20,927 bases of DNA from NCBI GenBank assembly GCA_023433775.1, contig JAEYTY010000001.1, positions 1 to 20,927 of the forward strand, written 5' to 3'. The notes beneath the pieces were generated by a model, which was not told where the DNA came from, ran no database searches, and saw only the letters and a program-made list of their open reading frames with translations. Positions 14,048 to 20,927 of this stretch are shown here, piece by piece; within the stretch, counting starts at the first letter, position 1, and every line of letters begins with the position of its first letter. This DNA is from Pseudomonadota bacterium (GTDB lineage: Bacteria; Pseudomonadota; Alphaproteobacteria; Rhizobiales; Devosiaceae). The position numbers and the translations under genes were made by a program.

Positions 14048-15570
14048 GCTGCCTCCGTCCCGCCATGCACGCCGCCCATAAGGAGGCCAATCTCGTCCAC
14101 GCTGAAATCCTTGACCGGCCGCGCATCGCTGAGCCGCCCCATATTGATGACACTGAGCGTATCAGCCAGCGCCCGCAACTCGTCGAGATCCTGGCTGATG
14201 ACCACAATCGCCGACCCGGCAGCCGCCAGATCAACCAGCGCCTGATGGATCGCCGCCGCCGCGCCGGCATCGACGCCCCAGGTCGGCTGGCTGACCACCA
14301 GCACACCCGGCTTCTGCAGGATTTCCCGGCCCATGATGTATTTCTGAAGATTGCCACCCGAGAGCGATCCAGCCGTCGCACCTGGCCCCAGCGCCTTGAC
14401 CGCAAAATCCTTGATCACCTTGCTGGTATAGAGCTTTGCAACGCTCGTCTTGATCAGCCCGCTGCCCACCATGCCCATCCGGTCGCGCGCCGTCAGCACC
14501 GAATTGTCGGCGAGGGTAAAGTCGCCAACCGCCGCATGGCCATTGCGCTCTTCGGGCACCGCGCACAATCCATGCCGCCGCCGTTCGGTCGGATCCATAT
14601 GGCCGACACCGAGGCCGTCGATGGTTATGGTGTCGGGCCGTTCCGCCCGCACTTCTCCGCTCAGCGCATTGAGCAGAGCGTTCTGACCATTGCCGGCCAC
14701 ACCGGCAATTCCGAGGATTTCCCCGGCGCGAACCGCGAAACTGACATTATCGACCGGAACGTCAAAGTGGTCGGTTCTCAACGTTGACAGTCTGCTAACG
14801 TTTAGCTTCGAAGTGCCAAAGCTGCGCTCGGTTTTGACAATATCCTTCAAATTTGTGCCGATCATTTTCTCGGCCATGGAGCGGCTGGTTTCCGCGCTCG
14901 GATCGCAGGTATCAACCAGTTTTCCGCCGCGCAAAATCGTCGCCGTATCGCATAAGGCTTTGATTTCATGGAGCTTATGCGAGATGTATAGGATCGAGCA
15001 CCCCTCCGCCGCCAGTTTGCGCAGCACCCCGAACAGCTGCTCCACCTCCTGCGGCGTCAGAACCGAAGTCGGCTCATCCATGATCAGCAACTTGGGATTG
15101 AGCAGCAAAGCCCTAACGATTTCAATACGTTGGCGCTCACCTACCGACAGCGTCGCCACCGTCCGATGCGGGTCCAGCAGCAATCCATAGGTCGCCATGA
15201 CCTCCCGGATTTTCGCCTCAAGTTCCCGCGACGGAATTTTGGCATCCATCCCCAGCGCAATATTTTCCAGCACCGACAGGGCTTCAAACAGCGAAAAGTG
15301 CTGGAAAACCATACCGATACCAAGTTTGCGTGCCGCCTTGGGATTGGTCACCACAACGGGCTGGCCGTTCCAGCGGATCTCGCCGGCATCGGGCTGCATG
15401 ATCCCGTAGATCATTTTCACAAGCGTGGATTTGCCGGCGCCATTCTCACCCAGAAGCGCGTGAATTTCGCCCGGCTTTACCGCGAACGAAACATTGTCGT
15501 TGGCCAGAACCCCCGGAAATTGCTTGGTAATTCCGCTCAGCTCGAGCCGGTAGGGCATTTCAAAATCCAC
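14044..15570 (-). CDS. ABC transporter ATPase with two nucleotide-binding domains (nucleoside/purine type)
   Basis: Energises the importer from the cytoplasmic side. With the GTG start at 15570 it has 508 residues, the usual size of two-domain ATPases of the BMP/sugar importer class. Domain 1: Walker A GENGAGKST (41-49), signature LSVGERQRIE (141-150), Walker B LLIMDEP (161-167). Domain 2 is degenerate, as is normal in this class: GVAGNGQN instead of a true Walker A (about 290-297), signature LSGGNLQKYI (403-412) and VVSQPTWGVDAG, with Gln where the catalytic Glu would be. GTG 15570 is preferred because GGAGG lies 9 nt before it; the ATG at 15558 (MPYRLEL) has the motif 21 nt away. The start overlaps the xdhC stop by 11 bp, which ties transport to xanthine dehydrogenase. 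Confidence 0.93.
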   Translation of the reverse strand: MDFEMPYRLELSGITKQFPGVLANDNVSFAVKPGEIHALLGENGAGKSTLVKMIYGIMQPDAGEIRWNGQPVVVTNPKAARKLGIGMVFQHFSLFEALSVLENIALGMDAKIPSRELEAKIREVMATYGLLLDPHRTVATLSVGERQRIEIVRALLLNPKLLIMDEPTSVLTPQEVEQLFGVLRKLAAEGCSILYISHKLHEIKALCDTATILRGGKLVDTCDPSAETSRSMAEKMIGTNLKDIVKTERSFGTSKLNVSRLSTLRTDHFDVPVDNVSFAVRAGEILGIAGVAGNGQNALLNALSGEVRAERPDTITIDGLGVGHMDPTERRRHGLCAVPEERNGHAAVGDFTLADNSVLTARDRMGMVGSGLIKTSVAKLYTSKVIKDFAVKALGPGATAGSLSGGNLQKYIMGREILQKPGVLVVSQPTWGVDAGAAAAIHQALVDLAAAGSAIVVISQDLDELRALADTLSVINMGRLSDARPVKDFSVDEIGLLMGGVHGGTEAA

Positions 15571-16420
15571 TCGCCACCCCCTCCACAATTGGGGTCGGCA
15601 CGTGCCCGTTCTCAGCTTCCCATTTCCCAATGTGAACCATAATTTCCGCCGCCGCCAGTGCCGCAATCACCGCCGGACGTTTATCCCCAAGACCGGATTG
15701 CCCAATGGGCAGAACCAGCCGGTCGAATGCCTCTGGCGACCCACCCTGTGACAGATACCAGGACTTGAACTTTGCCCGCTTGGTCACCGAGCCGACCATG
15801 CCGACATAGGGGCTATCAGCCCGTGCAAGTGCTTCCTGCGCAATAAGAAAATCCAGCGCATGGTCATGAGTTAGGATGACATAGATGCTGCCCATTGGCG
15901 CGCCGCGCACCACCGCCTCCGGCATCGCAACCCGCCGCCGCGCGACGTCCGGCGCCAGCATGGCCAGTTCCTCAGCCCGCGTATCGATGACCTCAACCTT
16001 GACCGGCATCAGGCTCAACATCTGCGCCAGCACACGCCCGACATGGCCCGCCCCAAACACATAGACATGGCGCAGCGCAGCATCCTCGACCGCTATGCGG
16101 GAGGAAAGATCATCCCGTAGCACAGCATCGGCATATCTGAGGGAAACCCGTACCCGGCCACCGCAACACTGGCCGATTTCAGGCCCAAGCGGCACATCCA
16201 TAGCCTCTTCGGCCCGCCCTTCGGCAAGCAGTCGCCGCGCGTGCTCGATGACCATATATTCAAGGGCACCGCCACCAATCGTGCCGAAAATCGCCTCCGG
16301 CCCAACGATCATGAACGTACCCTGCTCTCGCGGAGACGACCCGCGCACCGATGTCAATTTGCACGCAATCGCTGAAGGATTGTTGGCAAAAAAGGCAGCG
16401 AGTGCAGGGGCTTGCATCAT
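15560..16420 (-). CDS. xdhC: Xanthine dehydrogenase accessory protein XdhC
   Basis: Binds molybdenum cofactor, promotes its sulfuration and inserts it into the XdhB subunit. It is not part of the final enzyme. The 286-residue protein has the N-terminal XdhC/CoxI domain with SVRGSSPREQG and TIGGGALE blocks and the paired cysteines Cys85-Cys86 in IGQCCGGRV. A Rossmann-type C-terminal domain follows, with VFGAGHVG (121-128) and the VGMVGSVTKRAKF segment. ATGATG at the start overlaps the xdhB stop by 4 bp (first ATG, 16420) or 1 bp (second, 16417). Its stop lies inside the start of the ABC ATPase gene. Confidence 0.95.
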   Translation of the reverse strand: MMQAPALAAFFANNPSAIACKLTSVRGSSPREQGTFMIVGPEAIFGTIGGGALEYMVIEHARRLLAEGRAEEAMDVPLGPEIGQCCGGRVRVSLRYADAVLRDDLSSRIAVEDAALRHVYVFGAGHVGRVLAQMLSLMPVKVEVIDTRAEELAMLAPDVARRRVAMPEAVVRGAPMGSIYVILTHDHALDFLIAQEALARADSPYVGMVGSVTKRAKFKSWYLSQGGSPEAFDRLVLPIGQSGLGDKRPAVIAALAAAEIMVHIGKWEAENGHVPTPIVEGVASGF

Positions 16421-18759
16421 GCTCGAGCGCCGCCGCCTTCCCGCCTCATGCGCTCGACACCCATCAGCACACGCTCGGGTGTGACTGGCGTATTGAGCTG
16501 CGGGGCAATTCGATAATCGGCAACCGAAGCCACGGCCATGCCCAGCGCCTCAACCACGCTCATCGCCAGCATGAAAGGCGGCTCACCGACGGCCTTGGAG
16601 CGGCCAATAGTCGGCTCTTTATTGACCGACCATTCCGCCAGTTTGACGTTGAAGATCGGCGGGACATCGCTGGCCAGCGGGATCTTGTAGGTTGAGGGCG
16701 CGTGGGTGCGCAACTGGCCCTTGGCATCCCAGACCAGTTCCTCGGTCGTGAGCCAGCCCACGCCCTGCACGAATCCGCCTTCAACCTGGCCCATATCGAT
16801 TGCCGGGTTCAGCGATTTGCCAACATCGTGCAAAATATCAACGCGATCAACGCTGTACTCGCCGGTCAACGTGTCGATCGTGACCTCGCTGACAGATGCC
16901 CCATAGGCAAAATAGTAGAACGGATGGCCGCGCCCGGTAGCCCGATCCCAGTGAATTTCGGGCGTTTTGTAGAAGCCGGCGGCAGAAAGCTGGACACGGT
17001 TGAGATAGGCCGAGGCGCAGAGTTCGGCAAACGGCACGAACTTGCGTCCGACATTCATGCCGCCTTGCACCCAGACGCAATCAACCTCGTCGGCGTTATA
17101 AAGCTTGGCCGCATGAGCGACGAGCCGGCGCTTGATCTGTTCGCAGGCGTCCCATGCCGCCATGCCATTGAGATCGGACCCGGAAGAGGCCGCCGTAGCT
17201 GAAGTATTGGGGACTTTTCCCGTGGTCGTGGCCATGATCTTGACGACGTCGAGTCCAACGCCAAAGCCGTCGGCAACCACCTGCGCCACCTTGATATAGA
17301 GCCCCTGCCCCATCTCGGTGCCGCCATGGCTGAGGTGGATGGAGCCATCCTTATAGACATGCACCAGTGCGCCGGCCTGATTGTACCACGTGGCGGTGAA
17401 GGAGATGCCGAACTTGACCGGCGTCAGCGCTATGCCCTTGCGAAGAATGGTGTTTTCGGCATTGAACCGAATTATGGCCTGGCGCCGCGCCTGATAGTCC
17501 GAGCTCTTTTCCAGCTCATCGACGACGCGGTGGATAATGTTGTCCGACACGGTCTGGTGATACGGCGTCACATTATCCGTGTCGGTGCCGTAGAAATTAG
17601 CTTTGCGAATGTCGAGCGGGTCCTTACCCAGCGCATAGGCGATGTCTTCGACCCAACGCTCGGCTGCCATCATCCCTTGTGGCCCGCCGAAGCCGCGATA
17701 GGCGGTGTTTGAGACGGTATTGGTATAGAGCGGCTCCGAACGGACGCGAACGGCAGGATACCAATAGGCATTGTCGGCGTGGAACAAGGCGCGGTCTGTT
17801 ACGGGCCCGCTCAGGTCTGATGAAAAGCCTGCGCGCGCGCCGTAAACTGCCTCCACGGCATGAATTTTTCCGCTTTCGTCATAGCCGACTGAATAGTCGA
17901 CAACGAAGTCGTGGCGCTTGCCAGTCGCGACCATGTCGTCGTCACGGTCGGGACGGATCTTGCAGGCGCGGTTCCATTTCTTGGCGGCGAGTGCGGCCAC
18001 GGCAGCGAAGAGATTGCCCTGCGTTTCCTTGCCGCCAAAACCACCCCCCATACGGCGAAGCTGGACAGTGACGGCATGATGGCGAATGCCCAGAACCTGG
18101 GCCACCATGAGCTGCACTTCGCTGGGGTGCTGGGTGGAGGAATAGACGGTGACGTCCTCGTCCTCCCCCGGCACGGCCATGGCGATCTGGCCTTCGAGAT
18201 AGAAGTGGTCCTGACCACCAATTGTGATGGCGCCAGAAAGCTTTAGCGGCGATGCAGCAAGGGCGGTTTCGACGTCGCCACGCGCCAAGGTTAGCGGGTC
18301 GGTGACCAGTTTTCCGCCGGCTGCCTGGGCAGCGCGAACATCGAGGGCGAAGGGGAGATCGGCATATTCGATCCTGGCCAGATGGGCGGCGCGGCGGGCC
18401 TGATCGCGCGTTTCAGCGATAACGGCAAATATGGGCTGGCCCCAGAAATGCACCTTGTCTGTCGCGAAAATCGGCTCGTCATGACGATGGCTCGGACTGA
18501 CATCATTTTCGCCCGGAATGTCCTCCGCCGTCAGCACTCCAATAACACCGGGCGCCGCTTTTACAGCATCCAGGTCCACAGATGCTAACAGGGCGTGAGC
18601 ATTTGTGGAGAGACCAAGATAGGCGTGCATCGTGCCGGCCGGCTCGACCATATCGTCGATATATTCGGCCGTGCCGGTGACGTGTTTCGGACCGCTATCG
18701 TGACGGGTCGGGGTATGGAGACTGGCTAGTGTGATGGGGACAGGTTTGGCCTCTGACAT
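16417..18759 (-). CDS. xdhB: Xanthine dehydrogenase molybdopterin-binding subunit XdhB
   Basis: The molybdenum-cofactor subunit that hydroxylates hypoxanthine to xanthine and xanthine to urate. 780 residues with the ATG at 18759, the usual length of bacterial XdhB. Visible motifs are QDHFYLEGQ, YSSTQHPSEVQ, RRMGGGFGGKE, AYRGFGGPQGM (substrate Arg in the XDH-type context), GTEMGQGLYIK and the catalytic Glu726 in GEPPF near the C-terminus. These favour true xanthine dehydrogenase over CO- or aldehyde-oxidising relatives, as do the neighbours. The ATG at 18759 forms a TGATG junction with the xdhA stop and has GGGAGG 7 nt before it. A GTG one codon earlier (18762) is possible. Confidence 0.96.
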   Translation of the reverse strand: MSEAKPVPITLASLHTPTRHDSGPKHVTGTAEYIDDMVEPAGTMHAYLGLSTNAHALLASVDLDAVKAAPGVIGVLTAEDIPGENDVSPSHRHDEPIFATDKVHFWGQPIFAVIAETRDQARRAAHLARIEYADLPFALDVRAAQAAGGKLVTDPLTLARGDVETALAASPLKLSGAITIGGQDHFYLEGQIAMAVPGEDEDVTVYSSTQHPSEVQLMVAQVLGIRHHAVTVQLRRMGGGFGGKETQGNLFAAVAALAAKKWNRACKIRPDRDDDMVATGKRHDFVVDYSVGYDESGKIHAVEAVYGARAGFSSDLSGPVTDRALFHADNAYWYPAVRVRSEPLYTNTVSNTAYRGFGGPQGMMAAERWVEDIAYALGKDPLDIRKANFYGTDTDNVTPYHQTVSDNIIHRVVDELEKSSDYQARRQAIIRFNAENTILRKGIALTPVKFGISFTATWYNQAGALVHVYKDGSIHLSHGGTEMGQGLYIKVAQVVADGFGVGLDVVKIMATTTGKVPNTSATAASSGSDLNGMAAWDACEQIKRRLVAHAAKLYNADEVDCVWVQGGMNVGRKFVPFAELCASAYLNRVQLSAAGFYKTPEIHWDRATGRGHPFYYFAYGASVSEVTIDTLTGEYSVDRVDILHDVGKSLNPAIDMGQVEGGFVQGVGWLTTEELVWDAKGQLRTHAPSTYKIPLASDVPPIFNVKLAEWSVNKEPTIGRSKAVGEPPFMLAMSVVEALGMAVASVADYRIAPQLNTPVTPERVLMGVERMRREGGGARA

Positions 18760-20225
18760 CACGCCACCTCCCGCTTCACGCGGATCGACTGGCCCTGGCT
18801 TTCGAGGAAGAACCGCTTGAGCAGGTTCTGCGCTGCCAGCAGTCGATACTCAGCCGAGGCGCGCATGTCAGAGATTGGCTGATAGTCTTCCTCGAACGCG
18901 GCAAGAGCCGCTTCTATAGTTTCCATCGTCCACGGCCTGCCGATGAGCGCCGCTTCAACCGCCTTGGCGCGCTTCGGCGTTGCCGCCATGCCGCCAAAGG
19001 CGATGCGCGCCATGCCCACCGTCCCCGCGTCATTGACGAAGACTCGGAACGCTCCGCAGAGGGTGGAGATATCCTCCTCGCGGCGCTTGGAGATCTTGTA
19101 GGTCGCGAAGGTCTCGCCCGCCGGCAGCAACGGCAGGGTGACGCTTTCAACGAATTCGCCCGGCTGCCGGTCCTGCTTGCCATAGGCGAGGAAGTAATCC
19201 TCGAGCTTGATCTCGCGGCGATGTTCGCCACGGCGCAGATGCAGCTTGGCGCCTAGCGCAATGAAGGGTGGTGGCGTGTCACCGATGGGCGAACCATTGG
19301 CAATATTGCCGCCAATCGTGCCCATGTTCCGGATTTGCTCGCCCGCAATGCGGTTCCAGAGCTCACCGAGCTGGGGGAAGCTGGCGGCGATAACGGGGAG
19401 GGCTTCGGAATAGGAGACGCCGGCGTAGAAGCGCACTTCGCTATCATTTTCGGCAATGCGCTTCAGCTCTTGCAGATGGCCGATGAAGATAACCGGACCG
19501 ATATTGCGCATGAACTTGGTGACCCAGAGGCCAACGTCGGTCGAGCCGGCAACAATGCGTGCATCGGGATTGGCCGCATAGATTTCGGCGAAATCATCGA
19601 GGCTGGCGGGGATGATGATCTTCCGGTCACCATCACCCATTTCGATCCGGCGGCCGTCATTGAGAGCGGCTACTTTCTCCTTGACCGCAATGCGTTCGGC
19701 CCAGAGCGGATCGCCCTGCGGCTGGCCATAGGAGGAAATCGCCTCGGCAGCCCGGATGATCGGAGCATAGCCGGTGCAGCGGCAGAGATTACCCTGGAGG
19801 GCCTTTTCGATGGCAATGCGCGTGGGATTGGGATCGCGCATCCACAATCCATAAAGGCTCATGACAAAGCCCGGCGTGCAGAAGCCACATTGGGACCCGT
19901 GATGATCGACCATGGCCTGCTGCACAGGATGGAGATTGCCATTCTCGCCGCGCAGATGCTCGATGGTGACGACATGGGTGCCGTGAAGGCTGCCCATGAA
20001 CCGGATGCAGGCCGTTACGCTGTCATAGATGATTTCATCGCCGAACATCCGGCCCACAAGCACTGTGCAGGCGCCGCAATCGCCTTCGGCGCAGCCTTCC
20101 TTGGAACCGCGCAGGCGGCGTTCGAGGCGAAGCCAGTCGAGCAGGGTCGCGTCGGGCGCAACATCGGTGAGGGTGATCTCCTCGCCATTGAGCAGAAAAC
20201 GGATGGCGTTGGCGATCTCGACCAT
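18759..20225 (-). CDS. xdhA: Xanthine dehydrogenase small subunit XdhA (2Fe-2S and FAD)
   Basis: Carries electrons from the molybdenum centre through two iron-sulfur clusters to FAD and NAD+. 488 residues. The plant-type [2Fe-2S] domain has Cys45, Cys50, Cys53 and Cys73 (EGCAEGDCGACTV). The second, helical cluster domain has Cys113, Cys116, Cys148 and Cys150 (SQCGFCTPGF, NLCRCTGYAP). The FAD domain (about 190-365) contains DARIVAGSTDVG and TIGGNIANGSPIGDTPP; a CO_deh_flav_C domain follows. This matches the Rhodobacter-type split XdhA/XdhB enzyme rather than the single-chain eukaryotic form. The start ATG lies 3 bp after the uraH stop with GGGGGAG upstream. Confidence 0.96.
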   Translation of the reverse strand: MVEIANAIRFLLNGEEITLTDVAPDATLLDWLRLERRLRGSKEGCAEGDCGACTVLVGRMFGDEIIYDSVTACIRFMGSLHGTHVVTIEHLRGENGNLHPVQQAMVDHHGSQCGFCTPGFVMSLYGLWMRDPNPTRIAIEKALQGNLCRCTGYAPIIRAAEAISSYGQPQGDPLWAERIAVKEKVAALNDGRRIEMGDGDRKIIIPASLDDFAEIYAANPDARIVAGSTDVGLWVTKFMRNIGPVIFIGHLQELKRIAENDSEVRFYAGVSYSEALPVIAASFPQLGELWNRIAGEQIRNMGTIGGNIANGSPIGDTPPPFIALGAKLHLRRGEHRREIKLEDYFLAYGKQDRQPGEFVESVTLPLLPAGETFATYKISKRREEDISTLCGAFRVFVNDAGTVGMARIAFGGMAATPKRAKAVEAALIGRPWTMETIEAALAAFEEDYQPISDMRASAEYRLLAAQNLLKRFFLESQGQSIRVKREVA

Positions 20226-20228
20226 GGG

Positions 20229-20582
20229 TCAGCTCCCCCGATAGGTCGAATAGGAGAAGGGGCTGACGAGGAGCGGCACGTGATAATGGGCGTCCTCGGA
20301 AATGGTGAAGCGGATGGGGACGACGTCGAGGAAAGGCGTTTCGAGTTCGACGCCGATCCTTTCGAAATACTGGCCGACATGAAAGCGGAGTTCGAACTCG
20401 CCATGCTGGAACTGGTCATCACCGAGAAGCGGCTGATCAACCCGGCCATCGGCATTGGTGTAGCTGTCCACCAGGTGATGGGTGTGATCGCCATGCACGA
20501 AATGCAATTCAAGGCGCATACCGCGCGCCGGCTTGCCGGCCATCGTGTCGAGAACGTGCGTCGTAAGGCGTCCGCCCGCCAT
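20229..20582 (-). CDS. uraH: 5-hydroxyisourate hydrolase (transthyretin-like)
   Basis: Hydrolyses 5-hydroxyisourate, the PuuD product, to OHCU. 117 residues, the usual size. Active-site residues typical of HIU hydrolases, and absent from vertebrate transthyretin, are present: His9 in LTTHVLDT, Arg47 in ADGRVDQ, His101 in HYHVPLL and the C-terminal YRGS tetrapeptide (114-117). There is no signal peptide. It is the first gene of the minus-strand run; the ATG has AGGAG about 6 nt upstream. The partner OHCU decarboxylase gene is not in the window. The 146-bp gap to the divergent puuE probably holds the promoters for both directions. Confidence 0.97.
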   Translation of the reverse strand: MAGGRLTTHVLDTMAGKPARGMRLELHFVHGDHTHHLVDSYTNADGRVDQPLLGDDQFQHGEFELRFHVGQYFERIGVELETPFLDVVPIRFTISEDAHYHVPLLVSPFSYSTYRGS

Positions 20583-20652
20583 ATGCTGCTCCTGTTTTGT
20601 CCCCGAAGACCGAGACTATCGCATTACCTCGCCTGTGCAATGACCATTTTTT

Positions 20653-20662
20653 ACCAATTGGT
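20653..20662. promoter_or_regulatory. Palindrome in the uraH-puuE divergent promoter region
   Basis: ACCAATTGGT is a perfect 10-bp palindrome flanked by T-runs and followed by C. GACCA at 20642-20646 repeats part of it, and TGTGCA occurs as a direct repeat at 20632-20637 and 20670-20675 around it. It is central in the 146-bp gap between the divergent starts, where a shared operator for purine genes would be expected. I cannot name the regulator, and the promoter boxes on either strand are weak. Confidence 0.4.
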
Positions 20663-20728
20663 CTATTTTTGTGCATCTTGTGCGGCGGCGCGATCCGGCT
20701 AGACTTCGCGCACCCGGACCAGTGTGAG

Positions 20729-20927
20729 ATGAATATGAACCGCTACCCACGCGACATGCACGGCTACGGCCAGAACCCGCCAAACGCCAACTGGCCAGGC
20801 GGCGCGCATGTGGCGGTGCAGTTCGTGCTCAACTACGAAGAGGGCGGCGAAAACAACATATTGCATGGCGACAGCGCATCGGAAGCCTTTCTGGTCGATG
20901 TGCTGGGTGCGCAACCCTGGCCTGATC
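20729..20927 (+). CDS. puuE: Allantoinase PuuE, N-terminal fragment (cut by window end)
   Basis: The first 66 codons of a polysaccharide-deacetylase-like allantoinase, which opens allantoin to allantoate without the amidohydrolase fold of classical allantoinase. The sequence reads RYPRDMHGYGQNPPN, then WPGGAHVAVQFVLNYEEGG and an LHGDSASEAF block, which is the characteristic PuuE N-terminus. The rest, including the metal site, is beyond the window. The start is either ATG 20729 or ATG 20735, two codons later; both have only a weak GTGAG-like ribosome site. Transcribed divergently from uraH, it continues the same pathway. Confidence 0.93.
   Translation, partial: MNMNRYPRDMHGYGQNPPNANWPGGAHVAVQFVLNYEEGGENNILHGDSASEAFLVDVLGAQPWPD

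Noticed and set aside
14044..15570. Second nucleotide-binding domain as a damaged ATPase
   Set aside because: The degenerate Walker A and the Gln in place of the catalytic Glu are normal for the second domain of this importer class.
19335..20702. 455-codon + strand frame opposite xdhA and uraH
   Set aside because: It crosses two genes with clear cofactor and active-site motifs on the minus strand and has none of its own.

Overview
The window is GC-rich, densely coded DNA with many ATGA/GTGA gene overlaps. Protein types, codon style and a GC-rich palindromic intergenic repeat of a kind common in Hyphomicrobiales point to an alphaproteobacterium, perhaps of the Devosia group. That placement is inference. 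There are no rRNA or tRNA genes, CRISPR arrays, transposases or phage genes that I can see.

Layout. Positions 1-332 hold the C-terminal end of an EAL-domain (cyclic-di-GMP phosphodiesterase type) protein on the + strand. A 52-residue single-pass membrane protein (342-500, minus) follows tail to tail. Divergent from it is a two-gene + strand unit: adenine deaminase (604-2334) and, 3 bp later, a CocE/NonD-type serine hydrolase (2338-3966). A 265-bp intergenic stretch rich in dyads leads to an exported tannase/feruloyl-esterase-family protein (4232-5893), which ends at a strong, probably bidirectional hairpin terminator (5900-5923).

From 20582 down to 5950 the minus strand carries eleven genes in one direction: uraH, xdhA, xdhB, xdhC, an ABC importer (ATPase, two permeases, BMP-family binding protein), puuD, guaD and glcB. 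Most junctions overlap by 1-11 bp or are separated by a few bases. The two larger gaps within the run are the 210-bp repeat-bearing gap between the binding protein and puuD, and a 69-bp gap before glcB. A divergent puuE (from 20729, +) starts at the right edge and is cut by the window end.

Together the genes describe import of a purine or nucleoside and its breakdown. Adenine and guanine are deaminated to hypoxanthine and xanthine (Ade, GuaD), oxidised to urate (XdhAB, matured by XdhC), oxidised to 5-hydroxyisourate by the membrane-bound cytochrome-c-tailed PuuD, hydrolysed by UraH, and passed to allantoin and allantoate (PuuE). The glyoxylate released later in the pathway can be condensed with acetyl-CoA by malate synthase G, encoded last in the run. 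OHCU decarboxylase, the allantoate-to-glyoxylate enzymes and a transcription regulator are not in the window. I found no clearly new system. The points most worth following are the tannase-family protein that lacks both Cys of its family's catalytic disulfide, the hydrolase coupled to adenine deaminase, the small membrane protein, and several unassigned palindromes.
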